DNA of 64,000 nucleotides from NCBI RefSeq assembly GCF_043290135.1, contig NC_134700.1, positions 75,384,000 through 75,447,999 on the forward strand. The letters are read 5' to 3'. Positions 44,680 to 57,700 of this stretch are shown piece after piece. The position numbers were made by a program, and so were the translations under genes. The notes beneath the pieces were generated by a model that had not been told where the DNA came from, made no database searches, and saw only the letters and a list, made by a program, of their open reading frames with translations. Within the stretch, counting starts at the first letter, position 1. Each line of letters begins with the position of its first letter. The stretch comes from Rhipicephalus microplus. Taxonomy: Eukaryota; Arthropoda; Arachnida; Ixodida; Ixodidae.

Positions 44680-46260
44680 GGGCCATCATAGTGGGGTCTA
44701 GGGAGAGAGCTTGGATTATGGTGCCGAAAATGATTGCACTGCTTGAGAATCCGCTTCGTTCTTTTTTAGCTCTCGGTCACCTTGCTGTGGAGCTCGCACA
44801 TGCGTTTTCAGCAGTGTTCTTACCTCGTGGAGGCAACTTTGAAATATAAACTCAGTGTATATGCACCGAGCGGTCCAAAGGATCGGACGTCGTCAGCTAC
44901 GTGAAGCAAGGAGTGAACATTACATACATTTCATTTCTATAAAGCTCATCTGCTTCAGCAACAAACTCTCTGAGGAGACACTCTGCAGTGTTTACAAGGC
45001 TAGCTGAAAATTTCTCGCTTGCAAAAGTCGTTATGGCAACACTTAGCTTCATGAAATGGTTCAAACACCTACTGTCCACGTTCCCTTTCAAAACAACAGG
45101 CCCAAAATACATGAGGAAGTTTCTGAGCTCCCCAGCCTTACATTGTTCTAAATGTAGGAGGGCTCTTGGTCGTCACTGCATGTCTGAAGAAACATGTGCA
45201 TCAAAAAGCACGAGGCTTGGAGAAATGGCCATTTTAGAATATGTACAAAACTTTGAGTGGCATAGATGACTAGGCACCTAGTATTTCACTGCAGTTTTTT
45301 CATAACACCTAAGCAAACAAAATGCATAAGTTCCAGTGAAAATTGGCTTTGTAACCATATTCCTGGGCACAGCAAAGTCGATTCCCCGTAGGGGTGTGTA
45401 CGCTGTTGCATAAACGTAAAACTGTCTTCCGTACGCAAGGACTTGTACAGTCTCGGGAAATAACCTTGTTGTGAGCATTCGAGTAAACGCCTTACATAGA
45501 AAATTTTCGCATCTGTAGTAGGCAGTAAGACCCTTATTACATTTAAAGAATGCTCTTGCGGGCGCGTGGCATAATAATGCACTGAGCTGAACTGTGAAAA
45601 AATTACCATTGTAGCTGATACCTTCCATCAGAAGAGCTTGCATTTCCCTAATGAAGTCAACTATATAAGCCGCCAAATTGTGAGGCTTTGTGTCTCCTTC
45701 ATAAAGAGGAACAATAAAAGGCGTGCAGACAACACTTTCCTTCACACTCACAATAAGCATTGGCCGTAACTGCTTTTTCGAGCTTCTTAAAATGGGAATC
45801 TCGTCCACATAAGCGACAAAGTGTTACACATTTCGGATACAATACTGGCTATGTGATTTCGAAGAGCAGAAGTTATCCCAAAATAATAAGAGTCCTCACC
45901 CATCGGAAGTACTGAAATCTCTCTTGGCGTTTTCAGGAAAGTTCTTGCATCTATAGTAAAATCTGGGTGATCAGCCTTGAGGATCTTCAAGAGGAAGCCG
46001 AGATGAGTGGCAGAGATCTTTGTTTCTAGCACCCACTGCTGCGATTTTACTCAAAGACTGTCCTCGGAGGCATCGCTATTCTCAGTAGCAGCGTCCACCA
46101 AAGAGTTATCACCGCAGACTGCACTAGGTGACACCAAACTATGCTCTTCTTTACAGGGTTCTTCGCCAAGGAGGCGGTAGTCACTACTGTCATTAGCGCA
46201 GGGAATGTGGGCCGAAGAATCAGAGAATTCTTAAGTTCTTGTAAGTGTAAAAGTGTTAAA
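44680..46260 (-). pseudogene. Transposase-like protein of tnp2 (Transposase_21, CACTA-like) type, broken
   Basis: The minus strand gives, in shifting frames, SLVDAATENSDASEDSL, VLETKISATHLGFLLKIL, HPDFTIDARTFLKTP and ITSALRNHIASIV. The core follows at 45808-45278: MDEIPILRSSKKQLRPML, FIVPLYEGDTKPHNLAAY, QLSALLCHAPARAF. Then SLELMHFVCLGVMKKL, YTGPVVLKGNVDSR, TAECLLREFV and DDVRSFGPLGAYT near 44850. This order matches a widespread arthropod and fish transposon protein family that I associate with tnp2/CACTA transposases. At least four frame changes are present. The neighbouring MITE-like copy to the left is unrelated as far as I can see. Superfamily label is moderate. Confidence 0.6.
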
Positions 46261-47679
46261 GTTCAATTCATCACTGCCGCTGTGACTGCAAAAATCAGAT
46301 GTATCAATGAACATTGCTTCGAGTTCATTTTGAGCATATTCGGCAATCCGCTGCTATCCCAGAAGAGATTTCACTTCGCCAATCGAGCTTTTCCCCTCGA
46401 CCTCTTCATATCCACGGAGACATGTCACTACGACGCCGCCAACGAAGCACGATCACAGAACATTACTTCAGACTACACACGCAACAGTGGGGCTGCGTCA
46501 ACACGTGCTACACCAGCAAGCGAACGAACTTCAACAATATCAACGCACGTGGGAGCGGTCTGGATCAGAATATTTGTGTGGGTTGTTACTACATGGTGTC
46601 ACTGGTCGTATATCATAATATTTTAGACGCCACAGCCAACATAACACTCTCACGCTCACCATTAAGTGACTTGTTAAATCACATGTATGACGCATGTGCG
46701 TCTCTAGCGTGGAAACATTATATATTTAATTACTGCGTTGCTCATTATATGCGGGCTCTTTCTTTCTGTTCCCTGTAGGGGTATTACGGATACAGCAGAT
46801 ATTACATCAGTTTTGAAGAAGCAAGGATACTGGGCCAGCTACAATGAAGCGTAAGTAAGTTCAGCTTGTGCGAAACAGTTATTGAACAGCACTGCTAAAC
46901 CGGAGAGAAACGCAATGGGCGTCGTGCGTCCCATCTTTGACCTGCTGTGACTGGTCGAGGGGAGAGCACAAGTTGGGAACGCGGACTTACGGCCAAGCAA
47001 AGCAGAAGAGCACAGCGGGAATATTTTTTTAGATTCGATGCAGCTTTTTAAGTAGCTTGTGTAACGCTGTCCCTCCTTACACCCCCACTGCGCATGACTG
47101 CGTATCGTGCCGCATGCTCGCCTCTCGGGGCGGCCCAGGATGGCATCAGCAAAACTTCGACTCCCCTCTCTCACTTTGCAAGGTGGACGCAGCCAGCGTG
47201 TGCTAGTAAAAAACCGAATGCTCGCGCTACACAACCGTTCACTACCCCGTATTTGTAGGCACTGGATCGCGCATTCGCAATTCAGTCAAGGGCGTTTTGG
47301 CTTTCGCTTGATGAGCTTTAGCGTCAACTTTGCCAAGTGTCAGCGCTAGCACCCACTGCTTCGCATATCTGCACATGCGTTCCTTTAGCGGGGGACGGTC
47401 CAAGTTTTTTGATATGTACAGATTCCATGAGCGAGGGCGACGCTTGGGGTAGTCGCTGCCTGGCAGCGCCTGCATTCGACAACGAAATTGTGCTTTTCTT
47501 ATTTCAAACGCACTGAACGAATGGGTGGGCGCGTAAAAAAACGCAGGGCCTCCATAGAAGACGCAGCACAGTCACAGCGAAAGGTAGAAGAGCGGCATTT
47601 CAGAGCTTTTTTCATACACTCACTGGGTAACTGCAGCAAGCACACTTGCTGGCTACCCTCTACCACAATAATATTGTGA
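46261..47679. other. Interval without a recognised gene
   Basis: A minus-strand open frame of 131 residues (47234-46839) and overlapping plus-strand frames lack motifs and look compositional. No terminal repeats of the adjacent transposase were found. Confidence 0.35.
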
Positions 47680-47736
47680 AGGATGTGCTAGGTTTATTTA
47701 CACTGAAAAATGCTAGTGCTCAACCGTCACTGATGC
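47680..47736 (-). repeat. Fragment of the Gypsy B LTR
   Basis: Matches the LTR at 61520-61568, sharing ttatttacactgaaaaatg and agtgctcaaccgtcactg. Only the 3' half of the LTR is present. A short (gctgat)n tract follows, then unrelated sequence. Confidence 0.7.
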
Positions 47737-48409
47737 TGATGCTGATGACCTCACATAGATGGCGCTCACCCATTGAGGGGGATGGGCAAAGAACCGGGTG
47801 GCAGGATACTTAAATGAAACTAAAATAAAAATAAAGCTGATATGAAGAATTAATTTAGAGATAATACTGCCAGTAAACAAAAAATGTTTGCTGAGCAAGC
47901 GGTGAAACCATCTCTTGTTCCTGACATACATCGCTACGAATTATAAAAAAATAATGATCTGAAAAGGTTAGGGTTCACTAGCACGGTAATCTTGTAGTTG
48001 CATTGATGTAGTCAAACACAGTGCAGCATATATCTCTGTGGCAGAAACAAAATGAAGTGCCGCCAAGTGATAAAAGTACTGGTATATTTACTTGTATTCG
48101 TAGCTTTTGCAATGAGGCTACATTTTATTGAAATAGAAAATAAACGAAGGAGTTTTTGTCAACATTACTTGAAGACGACTAGCCCTTTCCACTCGATTGG
48201 TACAACAAAAAATATTAAAAGAACAATAGCATACAGTCCTACATGGGTGAGAGCAAACGTTCTCCTATGGGCAGAGCAAACACATATAACCCTCAATTTT
48301 AACTTTTGTCTACTCAGTATTCATCAGAAATCTTCGTTTCTTCGAGGAACTGTTGCAGCACCTTCATTGCTTTGCCGTTTGTTTTGGATGCCCATAGACC
48401 TAGTATTTA
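47737..48409. other. Interval without a recognised gene
   Basis: The last 100-200 bases may be the 3' untranslated region of the non-LTR element that begins at 48410. The open frame at 48052-48438 (plus) shows no domain. Confidence 0.35.
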
Positions 48410-51400
48410 TTCAACGCAAATGGCCGCTCATGATCTAACTTATGCAGTTCTTGTTCTAGTCGCTTTCGGTGTGTGTGGCGATTCGGACAGTCGAGCAAGA
48501 GGGGACAGATATCCTCGTCATCGTGGCCGCATGAACATGCTGACGATGTTGCGCACTAAATACTAAGTAGTAAGTGCTTTGTGTAAGCAGTTCCGCGTCG
48601 AAGACGATGAATGAGTGTATCAATACATCTTGGGAGGTCACGGTCTAATAGGTATTCAAGATTAGGATCACCAGAATATAGGATTGATTCGTTTGTTTTG
48701 CCTGTGAACCATGTAGACAGGCATTTTTCGCGTTTTGTTGTTCTTAAAATTATGTTTACCTCATATTGAGATACCGGAATGATGGACGTTTGCGTAGAAT
48801 TGTGAGCGCTTTTAGTCAACTCATCCGCCATTTCATTTCCCTTAATTCCCCAGTGACTGGGAACCCACTCAAATGCCACTCGATGATTCGACTTTGTAGC
48901 GTCTGAGAGCTCTTTTAGTATAGCGTGTAGTATACGCACATTAATGTGTCTTGAAGTGGCATTTTCCACACATGCAAGTGCTGCCAGAGAGTCTGTAATT
49001 ACCACCCATTTTCTTGGTATTGTTGACAGTTCAATAAAATTTATGGCTAGCAAAATCGCTACGAGCTCTGACGTTGTTGAAGAGGAGAGGTGACCCAGCT
49101 GACATGCATATTCTTAGTCTAATTCCGGAATTATGAATTCTGATGTGGCTGCTTCTTTGGTGACGGATCTATCAGTGTACACGTAATACACGTAAGTGTA
49201 TCCTTGGTACCTGTAAACAGATGATGTGATTCCAACTGCTGTGCGGCAACGGTTGGCACTTCGTGTTTGCTACGAAGTCCTTCTACTGACGTTTAAATAG
49301 TTGGTAGCTCAAGCAACCGTGGCGGCTAGTTTTGGTCCAGTGGCCACTGTGTCGACACAGGAAGCCGGGAAATGTACTGTTGGTACACATGGTGTATTTG
49401 CGCTCTAGCAAAGGTCACGATGTTGGGCATGAACGGATGGGAAGGGTGTTGCGTGACTAGATGAAATAGGCGCAGACATGTCTTTCCAATTCTAATTACT
49501 ATAAAGTTGGGTTTTTTTGCCTCTGCCAGTGTCAGAAAACTTGATGTAGCCTGTGGAACCCCCAGACATATGCGCAAGATTCGTGCTCGTAACAGCTGAA
49601 GTCGGCGTAGTGACGTCTGGGAGATATTGTGGAGAACTGGCACATATTAGGCCGGATTCTGTTGGATTAGTGCACAATGAACGTGGAGTAGAGACGATAA
49701 TTCGGCTCCCAATTTTGTTCCCGCAATGTGACGTATAACATTTATGGTGGCGTTCACTTGATTTTCCAGGTCAGCAAGATGCTGACCCCATCTGAGTTGG
49801 CTATCTAAGGTAACGCCAAGGAAGCGATGCTTTCGTGTGATTTCGATTCTCTGGCCATTCACAAAAAGCCTCAAGTTTTTCATTGTCTTTCTCGTGAATG
49901 GCAGAAGTACAGATTTGGCGTCAAAAATCTGCATGTCTCGCTCTTTGAGGCAATCACTCATTGAATTTGGTCCTTGTTGAAGCCATTATTCGATCACTTC
50001 CAGTGATTTGTGAGACGTCCATATGCATATGTCGTCGGCATACATTGATATGTTGAAGGCTTGGGGTAGCGCATCTGGAAGACCTGCTATTTCAGTATTG
50101 AAAACAAGCGGACTTAGAACACTTCCTTGGGGTACACCTCTGCCTATGTTGAACCGATCGCTGTCTCCGTTATTGGTTGAAAAGTATATTTGTCTGTTAC
50201 GTAAGAAGTTGGCGATGCATTGAAGGATACGACCGTGAACCCCTAGTGAAGTAAGCCCATACAGCACAAAATGGGGGCTCACAGAGTCGAACGCCTTCCT
50301 AATATCTATGAACGCCGCAACAGCCATGTTTCCACAGCTGGTCTCATGTCTTACAAATGTAACGAGGTCGAAGACGCAGTCTATGGTGCATCGCCATCGT
50401 CCGAAGCCAGCCATCTGTTCTGGGAGGGAGTTGTTAACTTCCATCCACCACTGTGAACTTCTGTCAACCATTTGTTCCATGAATTTATATACACAGCTAG
50501 TGACACAGACTGGTCGGAACGAGTCAAGCGAAAGCAGTGATTTGCCGGGCTTCAGCAGTGGGACGATTCTTGCGACCTTCCCGCACATTGGAACGTACGC
50601 CTTCGCTCAGATGTCGTTATATATTCGTAAAAGAACTGGTATGCCGTTGGGTCCTAGATTTTTCAGAACACTGTACGATACGTTGTTGGGACCAGTTGCC
50701 GTTCTTACGTGGGTTAGTGATCGAGCAGCACGCAACGCTAGTAGAGAATACGTGTTATCCAGTTGAGCATGTGATAAGGCGTATGCATCTTGGATTTGCT
50801 GCTCTACAGAAGTAGGCAGTGCAGTAGTGTTGTGAACCGATTGCCCAGTTCCCATCAGCATTGTGCAAAATCTATTAGAAACATCGCGTTCGGATAATAC
50901 AAGAGATATGGGCAATGCTCTGAATGGGTTTCGCTGGGATACTCGATGACTTAGAGCAGTGATTGTTTGCCAGATTTTTGAAAGTGGAGTATATGGCGTC
51001 AATGAACTGCAGAAATCAGGGAATTTTTTCCAGCCTAACTTTTGCATGTGTAGACTAGATTTGTAAGTGTGGCCTGACTCTTGTAATCTTCTAGGTGCCC
51101 TGTGCGGCGATAGCGATGTTCCGCTCGTCTTCTAATTGCTCGTAGGCGCTCATAGTCTGCATCTGCACTGGAGTGGCCCGCTGAAACAGCTGTAAACCTT
51201 GTCGCACGGGAGTAACTGCTTTTAATGCAGGACATAAATGTATCCAGTTCATGAACTACCATCAAGTCACGTACAGTATGTTCACGTAGTCCAGTATGTC
51301 TAGTATGATCAAATAGTTTCCAGTCAGTTAGTTTTGAAATCTATGTAGTCGTTTGCACTTGCATTTTTGGGTGTTGCATGAGAACTGGGTAATGGTCACT

Positions 51401-52049
51401 CCCTCGTGTTTCGAGATCTGTACACCAGTTCATATCTCGTGCAATGTCAGGGGAGGCTATAGCCAAATCTAGACAGCTGGCATAATTATTACCTCTTAAA
51501 AACGTTACTGATCCATCATTCAGTACAACAACACCACATCGATCAATTACCTTTTTAAGTGTTCTTCCACGTGAATCGGGTAAGTACTGCCCCACGTGGT
51601 ATTGTGCGCTTTAAAATCTCCACAGATGGGGGCAGGTCTCTGGGCTTTACCCAATAAATGAATCAGGGATGATTCGGAGATGCGTGTCAATGGTTGCAAA
51701 TAAACACAAAATACGGTGATGGTAAGTTTCTGGAATTGAACTTTGCACCCTACAAATTCTGGCACGTCCGAGTCCGACGAGTATAAAACAAAAAAGGTAT
51801 GTCGCACCGTACGCATAACAGTGCCCTGCTCAAGCCTGGATTTCCTCTTGATGCTTATGTGACATAATTAGACATCGTAAAGTGAGGGCCAACGTTGGTT
51901 TCATTCACACACGGAACAGGGAAGCTATACCGAGCAACCAGCTTCCTAAAGTCTGTGCTTTTGGACCTAAGGCCATTGGCATTCCACTGAAACACAGATG
52001 TGTTGCGGAAACGGTTGTTCATTTGTAGAGCCATTTCGCTGTACAACAA
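48410..52049 (-). pseudogene. ORF2 (EN-RT-RNase H) of the I-group element
   Basis: Endonuclease: VFQWNANGLRSK, then AQRPAPICGDFKAHNTTWGS, SCLDLAIASP and RGSDHYPVL. RT: PGKSLLSLDSFRPV, AAFIDIRKAFDSV, GVPQGSVLSPLVF, and catalytic SMYADDICIW at about 50040; then FLGVTLDSQLRW near 49820. RNase H: WVVITDSLAALACVE, FEWVPSHWGIKGNEMADEL. The tail shows CGHDDEDICPLLLDCPN in a shifted frame near 48510. Between these blocks there are about five frame changes. The catalytic residues of RT and the later acidic residues of RNase H are intact. Confidence 0.75.
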
Positions 52050-52499
52050 TTTTTTGTTGTACTGCTAGAGGCTCTAATGAAAGGACTGCGTTCACCTCTG
52101 GAAGGTGATTTGCCTGTCGAAATACACGCGGGATTGCCTTGAAAGCAAGGAAGAGCATTGACATAACCATATTCACATCACTTGTTTTCGGTGCACGTTG
52201 CTCTTGTGCCTTTGGCTTTGGCGAGGTGAAAGGTGTAGACGCTTGGTTACCCTGAGTGGCTAATGGTTTCGGTGTCCTGCTGTCGCTTGTCTGCCTTTGA
52301 ACGCTTGGTTATCTTCCTCTACGGTCCGTTTTGGCTGTACTTTTGTTTTTCTGAGCTGGAGCACGCTTGGATACTGTCGCATACGACAGTGGTGATGTAC
52401 TCTTCTGTGATTTTGAAGTCAAAGAGAGTGGACGTACAGTTTCAGGATTCGGACAAGGCGATCCCTTTTTTGAGTTCTCCCATGCAAAATTTCTTGTCG

Positions 52500-53520
52500 C
52501 TTTAGTCGACTAGCCACCTGGTGTTTCGGGCAACCAGCATATGACGTACGTGGTCTCCATTGCAATTGGCACATTTGGGATGATTCCTCGGTGTACATTT
52601 TTTGTAATAATGAGCTCCTGCACAGATTTGGCTGCGAAGTTGTCCACGACACTATTTGGCAACATGTCCATATCGTTGACAGTTGTAACATTGTGCAGCA
52701 GGCTGTAGGTACTCTTCAACCTGATGACTTGTGAAGTTTAGGAGAATACGAGGCGGCAGTGGCTTGTCGGGGGAGAGCTCAAAAATTACACTGCCGAGTA
52801 AATGTGGCTCTGCTGAACCATCCTCACGACGGAGCCATTTAATTTCTTTCCTGACTGATATTAAACCACTGTCTCTTAAATATTCAAGCAGTTGATCTTC
52901 ACTGTATTGCAGTGGTACTTGTCTAATCTTTCCTAAGTTCCTCACATACGACTGCGGTATATACGGTGCCACTTCAAGACCAGCAACATGTGTTAACTCA
53001 AGAAGTCTGAAAAATGCAGTAACTGTAAAGACACTCACGAAAAAGTTGCCGTCTCTGTTCACACGGAACTACTGCCCTTTCTCTTTAGCAGCAGGTACTA
53101 CTTCACTGGCCAGTTTGTTCAGATTCACTTTCCAGAACTAGGCGCCAGGGTCTGTCAGCTTGAAAATTACGGGTGTCCCTGCTGGTGGGGCTTTCTTGTA
53201 CGTGACTGTTGGTGAAAGGCCTATCTTCTGCTTTTTATCACAGTTCATTTCCGCTGACTCGATGACGGTTGCATCGCTGTAATCCTCTTGATTATGAGTT
53301 CGCGCATTCTTCGAAGTAACAACTCATCGTTGTCGTTAGGTGTCGTCGAGGGGCCGTCACAGTCTTCCTTGGGCCCGCAAAACACGGGATTATCTTGCTG
53401 TTCAAACAGATTCATCACATCGTCTTCATCTAATGGGCGCCGAGAAGAATGGCCGCCACCAGTAGCCGAAGCTTTCAGACGTCGTGACAGCCTAACATAA
53501 GGCTTCGGCACCTTGGACAC
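52500..53520 (-). pseudogene. ORF1 (RRM-like domain and CCHC knuckles) of the I-group element
   Basis: The N-terminal part (53520-53245) is acidic and charged. After a frame change, 53062-52652 holds LELTHVAGLEVAPYIPQSYV, REIKWLRREDGSAEPH and PPRILLNFTSHQVEEYL, typical of the domain that precedes knuckles in these elements. CYNCQRYGHVAK is the first knuckle; in the next frame QICAGAHYYKKC and CANCNGDHV continue the array. The protein would bind element RNA. Two frameshifts break it. Confidence 0.65.
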
Positions 53521-53619
53521 GTGGCGCTTGGGGCGCCGCGAAGGTGGTGGCCGAATAGTCGCAGTAAGATGCAGAAGACGAGTAATTACTAAATTAGCGA
53601 AAAAACAGCAGCATCAGGA

Positions 53620-54440
53620 AGCTCACAACCAGTGATTCTCCAATGCGTCTTACTGGGGCTACTAAAAATATTTTTTTCTGATAAGAGTAACACGACAGAA
53701 TAAAAAGTAATGTTCAATTGTTTGAATTTCGTGTCAGAAAATGCACAGCGGTGACGCCTTGAGTCGAGCTTTGTTAAGGTAATTATTTAGTTGTGGAACG
53801 GCACATCGCCATCTGGTATAAGTGACCTCTAACTAGCGAGATACACACCACTGTTTGTTCCCGCAATACCTTAAATGCTCGAAATCTTTAACTTTATCCA
53901 AATTACATATTCCCAATTGCAAACAAGCATATCGGAACCTTAGCGCTGTCACGTAAGCCGTATCTGGCAAAACTGGGATGGTGGGCCCACTCAGAATTAC
54001 TGATGCTAAAAAGTCCGCCGTTTCGTTCAAATATAATGCGCGGTCGCCTGGTACCCATACCAAATGCATTTTTTTACGTTTTTAGGCACTAAATGCCGAA
54101 ACATATTCATCATATCTGCATTTGCTGCCGAAGAAAGTGCAATACATACTGATAGCGAATCCGTAATGATAACTGCTAATGATTTGCTTCAGGGCGATTT
54201 GCGTTATGCTTGAACAATAGGCAATAACTCTGCAGTGAATACAGGGGTGTAATCTGGGAGTGAAAGTGAAAAAGACCAATCCAAGGAAGGAGAGACGATG
54301 GCAACCCGAGCCTTTTCTTTTGACACAGATGCATCAGTCACAATGATATTGCTTATCTCTAGGTGAGCTAGATAATCTGCTAACTGGTCATTTAAGTAGC
54401 TATGTGCCAATGTTTTCGCGTTATGAGAAAATAGATCATA
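53620..54440 (-). pseudogene. RNase H fragment of another non-LTR retrotransposon
   Basis: The minus strand encodes NIIVTDASVSKEKARVAIV, LPDYTPVFTAELLPIVQA, then in another frame MHLVWVPGDRALYLNETADF and LRFRYACLQLG. These are the first Asp, the Glu and the W-V-P-G blocks of LINE RNase H. It lies directly upstream of the I-group element's ORF1 and may be the tail of an older insertion. Confidence 0.65.
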
Positions 54441-54691
54441 AAATTACATGCTAAGCATTTACTTAGGTTGTGTATTAGATCAAAATGTTTATTTTTTACA
54501 TTCAGTTGCTGTAGAAGCGCTTGTGCAAGTATTATTTACGGGGTGTGTAGTCGCAACCAATGTGTTTGAAAAATGAAGCTGGTTCTTGAATGAAAACGTA
54601 AAATGAGAGTCTTTGGTGTAAACTGTATATAATTAAGAATTCTTGTACAGTAAGAATTTTAAACCTATTTAGCAGAGGAGGTAGGCGAGCT

Positions 54692-54767
54692 TCCTTATCT
54701 GCTGAATCACCATCGCTCGAGAGCGTCCTACCTCTTCTTCCTCCTCGCTCTTTCAGTCCAGGTTACA
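54692..54767 (-). repeat. Partial 3' LTR of Gypsy B, preceded by a polypurine tract
   Basis: The minus strand reads CCCGGGGGAAAA (polypurine tract, about 54779-54768) and then TGTAACCTGGACTGAAAG, the same start as the 5' LTR. Similarity ends after agcgatggtgattc, so only the first 75 bases remain; the rest is replaced by other sequence. Confidence 0.7.
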
Positions 54768-54789
54768 TTTTCCCCCGGGCAAGACGAAG

Positions 54790-57700
54790 CTCTCCGAGCG
54801 AGTAGAAGCGATCGGTTGTTGTAGGGCTTCAATCGGGAAATGTACACAATTTGCGTCTTACGCGAACGTCCGTTCTAAGCTGTCACTTTCGCCACAACGT
54901 AAGTGACGTCACTCATGCACTGAGTAATGACGAATGGTCCTGAGTACTTGTAAATAAGCTTCTGGCAAAGTTCCTTCTTTCGAACGGGCGTTCACAGCCA
55001 GACGAAATCACACGTAGCGAAAGTCACAGGCTGGTGTACTGCATTGTAACGGTCTTTCGCGCGAGCGTGGGTGGAAACAGTTCGGAGTCGAGCAAGTCGA
55101 CGAGCTTCTTCAGCGTGACACAAAGTGTGCGTGACACTGGCAATTTCGTTCGTCGAAAAAGGAAGCATGGTGTCAAAAAAACTTTGGAGATGAGCATAGA
55201 GGAGAAAGAAAGGTGTATGACCTGTGACCTCGTCTTTCGCGGTGTTAAAGCGTATGTAACAAAAGGTAATACGGCATCCCAGTTCTTGTGATCTGCCGCG
55301 ACGTAAATTGAAAGCATGCTGACGATGGTACTATCGGTGCGCTCAGTGAGGCCGTTGGTCTGAGGGTGGTATGGCGTGGAATGCCAATACTGGCACCCAC
55401 AAAGCCATAGCAAGTCTTCGACAACGGCAGCGGTAAACTGTCGGCCGCGATCACGTATCACCACACGAGGGGCCCCGTGACGGAGTATAATCGAGTGCAA
55501 AAGAAACCATGGCACATCAGATGATGTGCCTGAAGCAACCGCCATCGTTTCAGTATACCGCGTCAGGTAATCTACGCACACAATAATCCGGCGGTGGCTG
55601 GTGATAGACTCGGAAAAAGGGCCCAGTAAATCTATGCCGACTTTTTCTAATGGTGATGTTGGTGGTTTAACCGGTTGCAGTGGGCCAGCCAATGGCGTTG
55701 TAGGTTGTTTGTGGCGTTGGCAGGCATCACAACTTGCGACGTAGTGCTTGGTGGTCTTCCAGAGTCGAAGCTAGTAAAAACGTTGTCGGTTACGGTGAAG
55801 CGTTCTGGCAAATCGAAGGTGCTCAGACGTGATGACAACGTGCATGGCTTGGAATACAAAACGCACGCATTCTGGCACCACGAGGAGTAGTGTTGAACCA
55901 TGGCTGGAGCAATTCTCGCGATATAGTAGGGTGTGTTGGATCACGAATGGCAGGGCGCGTTTGGAGCGACGTGCCACATCGATCATTGATTTCAGCTAAG
56001 GGCCGCACTGTTGTTCGTGACGAAAGACGTTTAAATTTGTGAAGTTGGAGGAGATCACAGCCAGGTAGTTATCGAAATCATCATCAACAGCATCCACAGT
56101 CGGAGATGGAAGACGAGAGAAGCAGTCGGCATCTGCGTGACACAGACCGCTCTTGTAGGTCACACAAAAATTATATTCTTGAAGCCGTAAAGGCCAACGA
56201 GCCAACCGGCCAGCTGGGTCACGTAGTCGGACAAGCCAACATAGAGAATAATTATCTGTGACAATCTTGAATTGCCGGCCGTACAAATAAGGTCTGAACT
56301 TTTTTGGACGGCGAAAAAACCACAGGACATTCCAGTTCAGTGACCGTACAATTTCTCTCCGCCTTAGTCATAGTACGACTGCATACGCCATGACGTGCTG
56401 GCGGCTGTCGTGATACTGAACTAGCACGGCACCAACTCCGATACCACTAGCATCTGTATGCAGTTCCGTGAGTGCCTCCGGGTCGAAATGGCGCAAAAGG
56501 GGCCCGGAAGTAATCAAATACTTCAGCTGCTCGAAAGCAGGCTCACACTCAACGGTCCATCGGAGTGGGGCGTTTTTGTGGAGCAACTCTGCAGAGGATG
56601 AGCAATCTGGACGAAGTCTTTCATAAACCGATGAAAATGAGAACACTGGCCCACGAAGCTATGCAAATCCTTCACAGACGTTAGTTGCTGGTAGTCTCGG
56701 ACAGCATCGATCTTTTGCGTGTCTGCCCGTATACCGTTCCTGTCGACTAGATATCTGAGCACAAGGGCTTGACGCTCACCGAAATGACACTTCTCTGCGT
56801 TTAAAACGAGACCAGCTTGTTTGACGCAATTTAGAACAACGCTAAGCCAGTGGTTGTGCTCGTGGAATATCTTCCCAAAAAGAATTACATCATCGAGAAA
56901 ACCCATACATATCTCCCACTTGAGACCGCGAAGGATGGAGTCGATGAATCGCTTGAAGGTAGCTGGGGCATCACATAAGCCAAACGGCATAATGTTAAAT
57001 TCGAATAACCATCAGGCGTGACAAAAGAAGTCTTCTCTCTGTCAGACGGATGGATTGCTATTTGCCAATATTTAGACCTTAGGTTGACGGACGAAAAGTA
57101 TGCGACAGGGTGCAGGCAATCAACTGCATCATCGATGCGTGGTAGCGGATACACGTCTTTCTTTGTGACGGCGTTAAGACAGCGGTAGTCTACACAAAAT
57201 CGCCAAGAGTTGTCTTTCTTTTTTACCAATATAACGGGAGCTGCCCAAGGACTGTCTGACTATTCATTAACGTGTTTCTGCAGCATGTCGTTGACCAGAT
57301 TGGCGATCGCTTGCCTCTCTGAAGGGTATACGCGATATGGTTTCTGGCGTATCGGTGTAGCATCTCCCGTGTTGATGCGGGGGTGCATACGGGAGTCTGG
57401 CAACACGAAACAACGCTTGTCTTGAGCGAAATAAGACTCCCGCATAGCGTGTAAGCACCTCCTCGAAGACATGCTGCTTGGAAGAAGGCAACGACTTTTT
57501 GATCATGCGTTTCATCTCGGCTGAGTAGTTCGGTGCAGTCTGACTGATGGCCGGAGACTCTGAGACCACTCTGACGTCAACTCTGGCTTGCTCCTCAAAC
57601 GTTCCCAGTTTGAATCTGGCTGGTAGAACAACAGGCTCTGAGGCTGCGTTGAGCGCCCATAAACAAGCATGTCCGTCGATGGCTGTAAGGACAGACCGTA

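Larger units (their letters stand above)
48410..53600 (-). mobile_element. I-group non-LTR retrotransposon (ORF1 with zinc knuckles, EN-RT-RNase H ORF2)
   Basis: Nearly the whole element is present on the minus strand: gag-like ORF1 (about 53520-52500), endonuclease (52000-51340), RT (about 51000-49320), RNase H and tail (49060-48410). It is a different family from the element at 14569-19615, judging by the ORF1 sequence and the RNase H. Frameshifts are frequent but long frames survive, so it is probably younger. Confidence 0.75.

Noticed and set aside
46839..47234. 131-codon minus-strand open frame as a gene
   Set aside because: No recognisable motif; overlaps other open frames in a GC-rich stretch.
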